The notes beneath the pieces were generated by a model, which saw only the letters and a list, made by a program, of their open reading frames with translations, made no database searches and was not told where the DNA came from. From a virus: 20,948 nt of DNA. A program made the position numbers and the translations under genes. This document shows, piece by piece, positions 13,498 through 19,137 of the stretch (the stretch's first letter is position 1; each line of letters begins with the position of its first letter). The stretch lies in IMG/VR virus record IMGVR_UViG_3300036832_000875, positions 1 through 20,948 of that record. One strand, given 5' to 3'.

Positions 13498-13754
13498 CGT
13501 CTTTTTTTCGCCTTCCTGATCCGCACCAGCGCCGCCATCACTGCCAGCATCGATTTGTCACCAGCGATCACATGCATCTCCTCGTCGTTGAGATCGCGCA
13601 GCGACAGATCGTCGGCGAATACCATCAGGTGACTGCACTCGATGCAGATCGAAAAATCGCCAGGCTTAGGTTTATTGTTTCCTCTCGCCGCTGCGGCGCC
13701 ATCCAGCACTATGCCGCAGTGGACGCAGGGCGACGCCGGTATTTTGTAGCTCAC
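13494..13754 (-). CDS. Zn-ribbon protein, 86 aa
   Basis: The start is GTG at 13754, overlapping the previous stop as GTGA and preceded by AAGGTG at about 7 bases. A longer frame reaches 14024, but it merely shadows the preceding gene. The protein begins MSYKIPASPCVHCGIVLDGA and has CIECSHLMVF after a KPKPGDFSI stretch, giving two C-x2-C knuckles about 25 residues apart, as in a rubredoxin-like zinc ribbon. The rest is a helix (EEMHVIAGDKSML) and a Lys/Arg-rich end. It may bind DNA or a partner protein; function unknown. Confidence 0.75.
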   Translation of the reverse strand: MSYKIPASPCVHCGIVLDGAAAARGNNKPKPGDFSICIECSHLMVFADDLSLRDLNDEEMHVIAGDKSMLAVMAALVRIRKAKKRR

Positions 13755-13978
13755 GACGGCACCTTTTTCTTTTTCCTGAATATTTCTAATTGCTGCTCGA
13801 GCAGCTCGACGATCTGCTCGCGCTTGGCATTGCTGATGTAGTTGACGGTGCCGCGCGGCTTGCGAAACGGAAACACGATCAGGCAAAAGCCGATGGCGCG
13901 GGCGTCTCGTTTTAAATCGCCGTTCAGCTCCTCGTCGATGGCTCGGGCGAGCGCATCCATTATCGCAGGATTGGTCAT
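13751..13978 (-). CDS. Hypothetical 75-aa protein, first gene of the leftward early operon
   Basis: ATG at 13978 opens the leftward block, facing the Cro-like gene across a 93-base control region. The protein has two helices (AIMDALARAIDEELNGDL; REQIVELLEQQLEIF) around a basic middle with ARAIGFCLIVFPFRKPRG and ends KKKKVPS. I do not recognise it. Only a weak GGGG lies before the start. It is coupled to the Zn-ribbon gene by a GTGA overlap. As the first early gene, it could be regulatory, but nothing in the sequence shows this. Confidence 0.7.
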   Translation of the reverse strand: MTNPAIMDALARAIDEELNGDLKRDARAIGFCLIVFPFRKPRGTVNYISNAKREQIVELLEQQLEIFRKKKKVPS

Positions 13979-14071
13979 TGGCTACCCCAGGGTTGTCGAG
14001 AGATTTGATATCTGTGGTTGACAATCTCGTAATGTCAACAATAAATGTCTGTCAGTATTGGAGGTTTCCCC
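13979..14071. promoter_or_regulatory. Divergent early control region with rightward promoter and operator copy 2
   Basis: GTTGACA-N9-TGTCAAC (14017-14039) is a perfect palindrome with 7-bp arms and holds the TGACA-N9-TGTCA core at 14019-14037. The same bases give a rightward promoter: TTGACA (14018-14023, a perfect -35), 17 bases, then ATAAAT (14041-14046). Transcription would start near 14053, ahead of the Cro-like gene. By symmetry a TTGACA also points left at 14038-14033, but no convincing leftward -10 follows at normal spacing. Binding here could switch early transcription both ways. Confidence 0.65.
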
Positions 14072-14287
14072 ATGAAGGTGAGTAAAGCGGAGCGCGACGA
14101 GATCATCGACGTTGCTTGCGAGAAGGCTGGCGGGGTGCGGGCCCTGGGACGGGCGATCGGCATTAACTATCAGAATATTCAATCCTGGAAGACGATCCCG
14201 GCACACTGGATTGTGCCGATCGAGGAGGCGACCGGCATTCCGCGCGAGAAGTTGCGGCCGGAGCTGTACCGATCGAACCGGCGATGA
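14072..14287 (+). CDS. Cro/YdaS-like DNA-binding protein
   Basis: ATG at 14072 is chosen because GGAGGT lies 8 bases upstream; the frame opens earlier at 14045, but that start lies before the ribosome site. The 71-aa protein matches the small Cro/YdaS type: AGGVRALGRAIGINYQNIQS is the helix-turn-helix, followed by IPAHWIVPIEEATGIPREKL and RPELY, which is the typical ending. Such proteins act as Cro-like regulators or as antitoxin-like parts of prophage control loci. It is the first gene of the rightward operon directly after operator copy 2, so it may regulate its own promoter. ATGA overlap with the next gene. Confidence 0.85.
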   Translation: MKVSKAERDEIIDVACEKAGGVRALGRAIGINYQNIQSWKTIPAHWIVPIEEATGIPREKLRPELYRSNRR

Positions 14288-14733
14288 AAAAGACCTTGTC
14301 TGAAAAAATGGAGCATGGCCGGATTAGGCACGGCCAATTCCGTAGTGACAGCCGCGACGGTCCGAACGGCGCATTCAGGGTCTGGGGACCGAAGGGAACG
14401 GCGCTGACGATCCTCGCCAGTGCAGGAGATCAGGAATACCCGTGGGAGCACGTTTCGGTCTCGACCACCAACCGCGTTCCGAACTGGGATGAAATGTGCT
14501 GGGTCAAGAATGAATTTTGGGAGCTGCACGAATGCGTGGTGCAGTATCACCCGCCGCAATCCGAGTACGTCAACAATCATCCGAACGTCCTGCACTTGTG
14601 GAGGCCGACCCATCAACCGTTGCCGATGCCGCCGTCGATCCTTGTCGGCATTCAGGGTGATGGCACCTATCGCAACCGGGAGGAAGCTGAAGCGGGTTAC
14701 CAGCACGCCAAAAAAGAAGGATTGATCAAATGA
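14284..14733 (+). CDS. DUF7694-like phage protein
   Basis: This 149-aa protein has the run VSVSTTNRVPNWDEMCWVKN, then VVQYHPPQSEYVNNHPNVLH, LWRP and PPSILVG. I associate this R.PNW.EM..V....W......Q.HPP...YVN.HP..LHLWRP pattern with DUF7694, a domain found in phage and rhizobial accessory genes and without known function. The N-terminus (MKKTLSEKMEHGRIRHGQFR) is basic. It lies between two transcription regulators, joined to both by ATGA overlaps, and has no ribosome site of its own, so it depends on coupling to the Cro-like gene. The name of the domain is from memory. Confidence 0.75.
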   Translation: MKKTLSEKMEHGRIRHGQFRSDSRDGPNGAFRVWGPKGTALTILASAGDQEYPWEHVSVSTTNRVPNWDEMCWVKNEFWELHECVVQYHPPQSEYVNNHPNVLHLWRPTHQPLPMPPSILVGIQGDGTYRNREEAEAGYQHAKKEGLIK

Positions 14734-15119
14734 TGAAAGCGAAACGAAAAATTAACCCTCGCACGAAAACCGCTGCCGATGTCACGATTGGCCAGCGCGT
14801 GCGAAGCCGTCGTGCCGAGTGCAACATATCGCAGGACGAACTGGGCGAAGCCATCGGCGTCACGTTTCAGCAGGTGCAGAAATACGAGAATGCCATCAAC
14901 CGCATCACCATGTCGCGGCTGCAACGGATCGCCGAAGCGCTGGATGTGCCGATCAGCTACTTCTATGGCGACGGCAGTCCGGTGCGCAAAGAGCAGGTTG
15001 ACACGCTGTTATCGGGCCACGACGCAGCCACGATGCGGCTGTTGCGCGCCTATGCCGACATCAAGGACCGCGCCGTAGCGCGCGCAATGGTGACGCTGGC
15101 CGAACTGATCGCTGGTTAG
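14730..15119 (+). CDS. XRE-family repressor, likely the phage repressor
   Basis: This 129-aa protein has a clear helix-turn-helix domain at about residues 20-78: IGQRVRSRRAECNISQDELG, then AIGVTFQQVQKYENAINRIT, MSRLQRIAEALDVPISYFY. The FQQVQKYE recognition helix and the SRLQRIAEAL..P..YF ending are typical of regulators common in Rhizobiales phages and chromosomes. The C-terminal part (LLRAYADIKDRAVARAMVTL) is helical and may dimerise; there is no LexA-like peptidase domain, so induction is not by classic self-cleavage. It is the third gene of the rightward operon, starting with an ATGA overlap. Operator copies lie on both sides of its operon, fitting autoregulation. Which of the two regulators binds them is unknown. 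Confidence 0.92.
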   Translation: MMKAKRKINPRTKTAADVTIGQRVRSRRAECNISQDELGEAIGVTFQQVQKYENAINRITMSRLQRIAEALDVPISYFYGDGSPVRKEQVDTLLSGHDAATMRLLRAYADIKDRAVARAMVTLAELIAG

Positions 15120-15120
15120 G

Positions 15121-15184
15121 GTGACAATATTAGCTTGTCAGGGGTGACGGGCTGGGCTAGAACCTGGGCGGGCACTTCTGCCCG
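15121..15184 (+). promoter_or_regulatory. Rightward promoter with operator copy 3 and 5' hairpin
   Basis: TGACA-N9-TGTCA lies at 15122-15140. Its right arm supplies the -35 box TTGTCA (15135-15140), followed by 17 bases and TAGAAC (15158-15163). The transcript would begin near 15170, at or within a perfect hairpin, CGGGCA-CTTC-TGCCCG (15169-15184). AAAAAGGAAC follows before the DUF932 start. The hairpin at the 5' end could protect the message. Confidence 0.6.
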
Positions 15185-15201
15185 TAAAAAGGAACTTAGC
15201 C

Positions 15202-16293
15202 ATGAAGACCGGTAAAACCCTCTCTGAACTCGCGATCGAGATCGAGCGCCGCGCCAGTGCCAAGTCGGACCTGGTCGCCTCGACCAAGAACATGGAAATG
15301 CAGGCGGTTGGCAATGAGCCATTTCTTGTTGTTGGTGGTCATCGCGATTTCAAAATCAATAACATCGCGCATAACCAGATCGGCGCCCACGCCGAGATCC
15401 CCTCGAAGTACTACGACCGGATGCGGCAACAGGCGCCTGACCTGCTCGCCACTAACGTCAATCGCTGGTTCGAACGCTTCCCGGCGCCGCGCATGGTTCG
15501 CACGCTCGACAAGGTTGCCCGCGCCTTCGTCTCCGACAAGTTTTCCACTGACATGGAAAACGAGGACGCCGCAGAGGCGATCCTGCCGGTGATCCGTGAC
15601 CTGGGCCTCGACATTGCCTCGTGCGACATCACTGACACGCGGCTCTACATCAAGGCAGTCGATGCCAAGGTGTGCCGTGAGCTGGCCAAGACCGGTGCCC
15701 GGTTCGGTGATGGTGGCCACACCATCGTCCGCACCGTGTCCCCGGCGATCACCATCTCCAACAGCGAAGTCGGCCTCGGCGCGCTGTCGATCCGGGGCGG
15801 CATCTATGACGGGTTCTGCTCGAACCTGTCGTTCTTCGGCGAGCGTTCGATGCGGCAGGCTCACCTCGGTGGCAAGCACTCGATCGCCGAGGGCGAGCTG
15901 TACGCGATGCTGTCGGACAAGACCAAGCGCCTGAACAATGCCGCGCTGTGGAGCAAGATGCGCGACGTCGTCAAGGGCGTGTTCGATCAAGTCCAGTTTA
16001 ATGCTCTGGTTGATAAGGTCGAGGGCACGCAGGCCGACAGGATCGACGGCGACGTCGTCCAGGTCGTCACCCGCACCAGCAAGCGCCTCGGCCTGACCGA
16101 GATCGAGGGCCATGGCGTGCTGCGCCACCTGATCGAGGGCGGCGAGCTGTCGCGGTTCGGGCTCTACAACGCCGTGACCCGGTTGTCGGCCGACATCGAC
16201 AGCTACGACCGCGCCACTGAGCTGGAGCGGATCGGCGCCCAGGTGGTCGAGCTGCCCAAGTCGGAGTGGAGGGCCCTCGCCGAAGCCGCCTAA
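15202..16293 (+). CDS. DUF932 phage/plasmid-like protein
   Basis: This 363-aa protein matches the DUF932 (TIGR03299-type) phage and plasmid family. Recognisable segments are FKINNIAHNQIGAHAEIPSK YYDRM early on, RTLDKVARAFVSDKFSTDME, LYIKAVDAKV, ISNSEVGLGALSIRGGIYDG, CSNLSFFGERSMRQAHLGGK and GHGVLRHLIEGGELSRFGLY near the end. Length and order are normal. Family members sit in phage and plasmid accessory modules; their biochemical role is not settled, and I do not assign one. AAGGAA lies 7 bases before ATG at 15202. It is the first gene after the promoter with operator copy 3, so it is probably repressed in the lysogen or shared with the control of early genes. Confidence 0.9.
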   Translation: MKTGKTLSELAIEIERRASAKSDLVASTKNMEMQAVGNEPFLVVGGHRDFKINNIAHNQIGAHAEIPSKYYDRMRQQAPDLLATNVNRWFERFPAPRMVRTLDKVARAFVSDKFSTDMENEDAAEAILPVIRDLGLDIASCDITDTRLYIKAVDAKVCRELAKTGARFGDGGHTIVRTVSPAITISNSEVGLGALSIRGGIYDGFCSNLSFFGERSMRQAHLGGKHSIAEGELYAMLSDKTKRLNNAALWSKMRDVVKGVFDQVQFNALVDKVEGTQADRIDGDVVQVVTRTSKRLGLTEIEGHGVLRHLIEGGELSRFGLYNAVTRLSADIDSYDRATELERIGAQVVELPKSEWRALAEAA

Positions 16294-16314
16294 GCCTTTT
16301 CCTGAACATCGCTA

Positions 16315-16375
16315 CCTACGGCGGGCGGTCGCAAGACCTACCCGCCGTAGGGCGTTAGAGGCATCCCGCCTCTAA
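16315..16375 (+). promoter_or_regulatory. Two tandem hairpins between genes
   Basis: CCTACGGCGGG (16315-16325) pairs perfectly with CCCGCCGTAGG (16341-16351); its loop holds a further GGTC/GACC pair. A second hairpin, TTAGAGGC-N5-GCCTCTAA (16355-16375), ends at AAAGGAA, the ribosome site of the next gene. There is no T-run, so these look like RNA stability or translation-control structures rather than a terminator. Confidence 0.6.
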
Positions 16376-16387
16376 AGGAACCCAACC

Positions 16388-16780
16388 ATGAACAGGAAGA
16401 TATTGGATCAACTGACTGCCGATTTGTCGACCGTGGCGACCGTGTCGACCGTGCATCCGCTCGACAGGCCAGTGCCATATCCACCCAAGCCCGAAGACAT
16501 CGGCCGCCTCACGGCCGAGGCTGTGCAGAAGCAGTATGAGGAGGCCGCCAAGGCGGTCGAGGAGATGGGCAAGGTCGTCAAGGAACGCATCCAGCGCCTG
16601 GAGCAATGCCTGCGCGAGTGCGACAACGACCTGAAGGTGATCGCCGAGATGGCGCAGGCGATCGTCGAGAAGGGTAGCCACGTTGCTGCCGAGATCGAGC
16701 ACACCAATTCAGTCGCGGCCGACATCCGCGCTGCCTGCAACAACTTTCAGCAGATGATCATGGGGGGAAAGAAGCCGTGA
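16388..16780 (+). CDS. Hypothetical 130-aa coiled-coil protein
   Basis: ATG at 16388 has AAAGGAA about 8 bases upstream, next to a hairpin. The N-terminus (MNRKILDQLTADLSTVATVS) leads into a Pro-rich link (PVPYPPKPEDI) and then a long coiled coil from about residue 40 to 110 (QKQYEEAAKAVEEMGKVVKE, RLEQCLRECDNDLKVIAEMA). It ends AACNNFQQMIMGGKKP. No signal peptide or known domain is seen. The gene lies in the DUF932 operon, and its TGA overlaps the GTG of a tiny membrane peptide. Function unknown. Confidence 0.75.
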   Translation: MNRKILDQLTADLSTVATVSTVHPLDRPVPYPPKPEDIGRLTAEAVQKQYEEAAKAVEEMGKVVKERIQRLEQCLRECDNDLKVIAEMAQAIVEKGSHVAAEIEHTNSVAADIRAACNNFQQMIMGGKKP

Positions 16781-16851
16781 GCATAATGATCGTTATCGCG
16801 CTGACTGCTGCTTTTTGTTTTTGTTTGGCTGAAGCAGGGAGGGGCAAGTGA
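16777..16851 (+). CDS. 24-aa membrane peptide
   Basis: GTG at 16777 overlaps the previous stop as GTGA, and its own TGA at 16849-16851 overlaps the next GTG in the same manner. A GGGGGGAAAG stretch before the start serves as ribosome site. The peptide, MSIMIVIALTAAFCFCLAEA then GRGK, is a single hydrophobic helix with two Cys and a basic end. Linkage to both neighbours by the overlap used throughout this genome argues that it is real or at least a coupling ORF. It could be a small membrane protein or simply carry ribosomes to the exported protein that follows. Confidence 0.5.
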   Translation: MSIMIVIALTAAFCFCLAEAGRGK

Positions 16852-17255
16852 AGGTCGTTGCAATCTTATTGATGTTCATCCTGGTGCCCTCGGCATGGGC
16901 AGCCGAGGAGCCGCACATCATGACGACCCAGGAGGCGGCGCAGCTCGCCGCCAAGCTGCTCGACTACGGCATGTGGCGGGCCGAGCAGGACCGCAACAGC
17001 TTCCCGACCGACTTTCCGCGGGAAGGCGAAATGTACGATCCTGCGACCGGCAACAAGCTGGCGAATGTGACCGTGATCCCAATGGCCAGTATGGCCAACA
17101 GTCCGCGTCTGGTGGTCACTGAGAGGATTGTCCCGGATCCTGCGCCTGAACCCCAGGTACAGGCTGCGGCCGATCCAGAGCCAGATGTGTGCCAGGGCAA
17201 GGGCAAGCACAGCTATCACTTGCATGGGCGCCAGATGTGGAGGTGCAAGCGATGA
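16848..17255 (+). CDS. Exported 135-aa protein of unknown function
   Basis: Start is GTG at 16848 with GGGAGGGG just upstream. The N-terminus, MKVVAILLMFILVPSAWAAE, is a clear Sec signal peptide with likely cleavage after AWA. The mature part has a helix (TTQEAAQLAAKLLDYGMWRA), an FPREGEMYDPATGNKL segment, a Pro/Glu-rich linker and a C-terminal motif C-x-GKGKHSYHLHGRQMWRC, whose two Cys could form a disulfide. A periplasmic place is likely in a Gram-negative host. Exported phage proteins made outside the lysis block can change the lysogen surface, but this is only a suggestion. The stop overlaps the next start as ATGA. Confidence 0.75.
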   Translation: MKVVAILLMFILVPSAWAAEEPHIMTTQEAAQLAAKLLDYGMWRAEQDRNSFPTDFPREGEMYDPATGNKLANVTVIPMASMANSPRLVVTERIVPDPAPEPQVQAAADPEPDVCQGKGKHSYHLHGRQMWRCKR

Positions 17256-17515
17256 GCTGGACGATTATGGCCTATGGGCCGGTCTCGGGCCCCGAGCTGA
17301 TTGCTGGCGAATACCTCAAGGCCTACGATCCCGAGGCGTTCGACGGTCGCGGCGATGCCGTCTTCACAAACGACGTTGCCGAGGCCATGACGTTCAAGTC
17401 GATGGAGGAGGCCCTGACGTTCGCTCACCGGACGCCGAAGGCCCGGCCATTGCGCGCCGACGGTCGGCCCAACAGGCCGCTGACGGCATTCACCTTGGAG
17501 GTCGTGGCACTCTAG
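17252..17515 (+). CDS. Conserved phage protein, 87 aa
   Basis: ATG at 17252 is chosen for its ATGA overlap with the preceding stop; the frame is open to 17189. The protein starts MSWTIMAYGPVSGPELIAGE, has YLKAYDPEAFDGRGDAVFTN with EAMTFKSMEEAL, and ends RADGRPNRPLTAFTLEVVAL. The YLK.YDP...DGRG..... and RPDG.PNRPLTAFT.EV patterns recur in small proteins of Rhizobiales and other proteobacterial phages, with no known function. It is the last gene of the DUF932 operon, 55 bases before a strong terminator. Confidence 0.75.
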   Translation: MSWTIMAYGPVSGPELIAGEYLKAYDPEAFDGRGDAVFTNDVAEAMTFKSMEEALTFAHRTPKARPLRADGRPNRPLTAFTLEVVAL

Positions 17516-17570
17516 GGGTCATCGGCTTGATGGGCGGCTTATGCTTCCCATGGGTTGCTCATCGAGGAAG

Positions 17571-17610
17571 GCGGCGCCGGGTTTAATCCTTTTCCTGGCG
17601 CCGCTTTTTT
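17571..17610 (+). terminator. Intrinsic terminator of the DUF932 operon
   Basis: GCGGCGCCGGG (17571-17581) pairs with CCTGGCGCCGC (17594-17604), with one G-T wobble, around a 12-base loop. A run of six T follows at 17605-17610. This is a textbook rightward terminator. Confidence 0.9.
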
Positions 17611-17812
17611 GTCGGTTGTATCAAAAACCGGAAAAGTAACTTTTCATGGTTTTTTGAATTTTGTTCGTGAATGATTTCAGTGCGCGTTCTCGCGCTCAAC
17701 CCGATTTCGGTTCACTCAACCAGCAGGCGAGCGCGCGATCTGCTATAATGGTGGCACGTCGGCGGTGGTTGCACACCGCGCGACGGGCTCTTTGACAATG
17801 TGGAGAATGAAG
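17611..17812 (+). promoter_or_regulatory. Promoter and hairpin-boxA leader
   Basis: This 202-base stretch holds no gene. It begins AT-rich, with a short GAAAAG-TAA-CTTTTC hairpin near 17631-17645. TGCTATAAT (17741-17749) is an extended -10 with a perfect TATAAT; no good -35 is seen. Transcription would start near 17757, at the base of a strong hairpin (17757-17785: an 11-bp stem with one bulge and a 6-base loop). GGCTCTTTGACAA (17786-17798) follows at once and closely resembles rRNA-operon boxA, the NusB/S10 antitermination site. The order hairpin then boxA matches rRNA leaders. GGAG at 17802-17805 is the ribosome site of the next gene. Confidence 0.6.
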
Positions 17813-18265
17813 ATGACGACGTCACAATACACTCTTGTCTGCGAAAAGATCAAGCGGTGGAAGTCCCGCCTCAAGCGAGCGGTGAACGCGATCGACAAGC
17901 TTGAGCGGCAAAAGGCGAGAATGGAAAAGAAGGCTTCTCAGGTCACGCTGCCGCCGGTTCTAGATCTCGCCAAGCAGATCGACGCCATCGGCGCCGATCG
18001 ACGGTTACAAGACTGGCAACCATCGACTGAGGACTTCAAAATCCCGGACGATGATCTGGCGATCCCGACCTTCCTGCAACGCAAGACGATCGATCCGGTC
18101 GCCGAGCAGATCATGAAGGAACAGGCCGACACCAAGCGCAAAAAGGCGCAGGGCCGGATTGCGAAGATGAAGGCAAAGGCAGCGGGCGATCTGAAAAAGA
18201 TGCCACTGACCGGCCGGGCCGCGCTCGACGCGATCCGCGAGGCACAAAAAAAGACCCCGGCTTGA
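17813..18265 (+). CDS. Basic helical protein, 150 aa
   Basis: ATG at 17813 is chosen because GGAG lies 7 bases upstream; ATGs at 17798 and 17807 lie at or before the ribosome site. The protein starts MTTSQYTLVCEKIKRWKSRL and is very rich in Lys and Arg. It has a first coiled coil (about residues 8-45, KRAVNAIDKLERQKARMEKK), a middle with DFKIPDDDLAIPTFLQRK and a second charged helix (EQIMKEQADTKRKKAQGRIA). I do not recognise it. It stands alone between terminators, with its own promoter and a boxA-like leader, so it may be expressed strongly or in the lysogen. A nucleic-acid-binding role is suggested only by charge. Confidence 0.75.
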   Translation: MTTSQYTLVCEKIKRWKSRLKRAVNAIDKLERQKARMEKKASQVTLPPVLDLAKQIDAIGADRRLQDWQPSTEDFKIPDDDLAIPTFLQRKTIDPVAEQIMKEQADTKRKKAQGRIAKMKAKAAGDLKKMPLTGRAALDAIREAQKKTPA

Positions 18266-18273
18266 GACCGGGG
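18246..18273 (-). terminator. Leftward terminator of the lysis block
   Basis: Read leftward, GGCCCCGG pairs with CCGGGGTC (one G-T wobble) around a 7-base loop, followed by TCTTTTTTT. It overlaps the end of the rightward 150-aa gene and would stop transcripts coming from the lysis and tail genes. Confidence 0.85.
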
Positions 18274-18325
18274 CCAAAGTAAGCCAATAGTGAGTGTTAG
18301 GGGTCTGACCTCTTTACACGGGAAT

Positions 18326-18358
18326 GGCCGCTCCGGGCAACCGGGGCGGCCATTTTTT
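18326..18358 (+). terminator. Rightward terminator
   Basis: GGCCGCTCCGG (18326-18336) pairs with CCGGGGCGGCC (18341-18351), with one T-G wobble, around a GCAA tetraloop. ATTTTTT follows. It ends transcription of the 150-aa gene before the opposing lysis genes. Confidence 0.9.
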
Positions 18359-18370
18359 GTGGGCGCGCCA

Positions 18371-18469
18371 TCAGCTCCAGATCGCCTGCGCGACCAGTAC
18401 GATCACCGCCAACACCGACAGGATCGTGAGGCAGAACAAGAGCAGAATAATATCGGCGTTGCTCAACAT
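18371..18469 (-). CDS. 32-aa single-span membrane peptide
   Basis: ATG at 18469 opens a 32-codon frame: MLSNADIILLLFCLTILSVL, then AVIVLVAQAIWS. It is one hydrophobic helix with a short polar N-terminus. AGGAG lies 14 bases upstream, and AAAGG directly abuts the ATG, so the ribosome site is not ideal. It follows the two-span membrane protein gene by 57 bases in the lysis block. If real it could be an accessory holin or antiholin-like peptide; this is inferred from position and hydrophobicity alone. Confidence 0.4.
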   Translation of the reverse strand: MLSNADIILLLFCLTILSVLAVIVLVAQAIWS

Positions 18470-18526
18470 CCTTTGCAGATATCTCCTGGGCGCGGCGGAT
18501 ATGGCGGCAGTGGCTCGACCTGGCTT

Positions 18527-18754
18527 TCAGCCGAGCTTTGGAAAGTGCATGCTGCCGACGCCGCCTCCCGCGATCAGCGTCAGCAAACTAATCAACACCA
18601 GGATGAGCACGATCAGCCAGATCGCCTGCTTGACGCGCTCCGGGATCGGGACGCCCATCACGCTGTCGAGCACATAGAACACCAGGTAGATCACGGCGCA
18701 GACGATGATGACGCCGATCAGCAGCCACAGTAGTCCAATCGCGAACTGGATCAT
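18527..18754 (-). CDS. Two-span membrane protein, candidate holin
   Basis: ATG at 18754 has a strong AGGAGG 6-7 bases upstream. The 75-aa protein has two membrane helices, about residues 4-30 (IGLLWLLIGVIIVCAVIYLV) and 44-62 (AIWLIVLILVLISLLTLIAG), joined by a short loop with VPIPERVK. The layout is like small phage-borne membrane proteins of the Thivi_2564 type and fits a class II holin by size and topology. It lies in one leftward block with the amidase endolysin, which supports a lysis role, but holins share no motif that would prove this. Confidence 0.72.
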   Translation of the reverse strand: MIQFAIGLLWLLIGVIIVCAVIYLVFYVLDSVMGVPIPERVKQAIWLIVLILVLISLLTLIAGGGVGSMHFPKLG

Positions 18755-18778
18755 GGTTCCCTCCTCTGGAGGTGGTGG

Positions 18779-19120
18779 TTACCTCTTCGGCCGCGCCGAA
18801 CCTGGAGGCGGGAAGTAGCCCCAGCCGTATTCCGGCGACCAGCCCCAGCCGCCGTCGGCAGGTGGCGGCTTTGGCTCGGAGGGCACCATCGGAATATCTG
18901 GGGGCGCCGTGTCGACCGGCGGCAGCTCGATCGGGTGCTCGGCCCATGGCGGGATCGGGTGCTCGACATGCGGAGGCGGGCCACCTGGGGTAGGACCACC
19001 GCCGACGCTGAGGCCGGTGAGCCAGGCTGTGCCGACGATGGTGACCGGGAACGGCTTCATGCTGCCGTCCTTGGCCTTCGGGTACGCGACGCCATTAATC
19101 GTGACAGGAACATAAGCCAT
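18779..19120 (-). CDS. Pro-rich 113-aa phage protein
   Basis: AGGAG lies about 7 bases before ATG at 19120. The N-terminus (MAYVPVTINGVAYPKAKDGS, then KPFPVTIVGTAWLTGLSVGG) looks like a short beta domain. The rest is Pro-rich, with repeats VEHPIPPWAEHPIELPP, and ends in an aromatic run (GGWGWSPEYGWGYFPPPGS). Similar HPI-Pro repeats with a GWGY..PP end occur in rhizobial phage proteins next to lysis and tail genes, where they may be virion or spacer proteins. The function is not known. It follows the endolysin gene directly (17 bases). Confidence 0.75.
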   Translation of the reverse strand: MAYVPVTINGVAYPKAKDGSMKPFPVTIVGTAWLTGLSVGGGPTPGGPPPHVEHPIPPWAEHPIELPPVDTAPPDIPMVPSEPKPPPADGGWGWSPEYGWGYFPPPGSARPKR

Positions 19121-19137
19121 GAACTTCTCCTTCTTGG

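Noticed and set aside
13755-14024. N-terminal extension of the Zn-ribbon frame.
   Set aside because: It overlaps the 75-aa gene and the early operator; GTG at 13754 with a GTGA overlap and AAGGTG is a better start.
17792-17797. TTGACA as a -35 box.
   Set aside because: No -10 follows at usual spacing, and it is better explained as part of the boxA-like GGCTCTTTGACAA.
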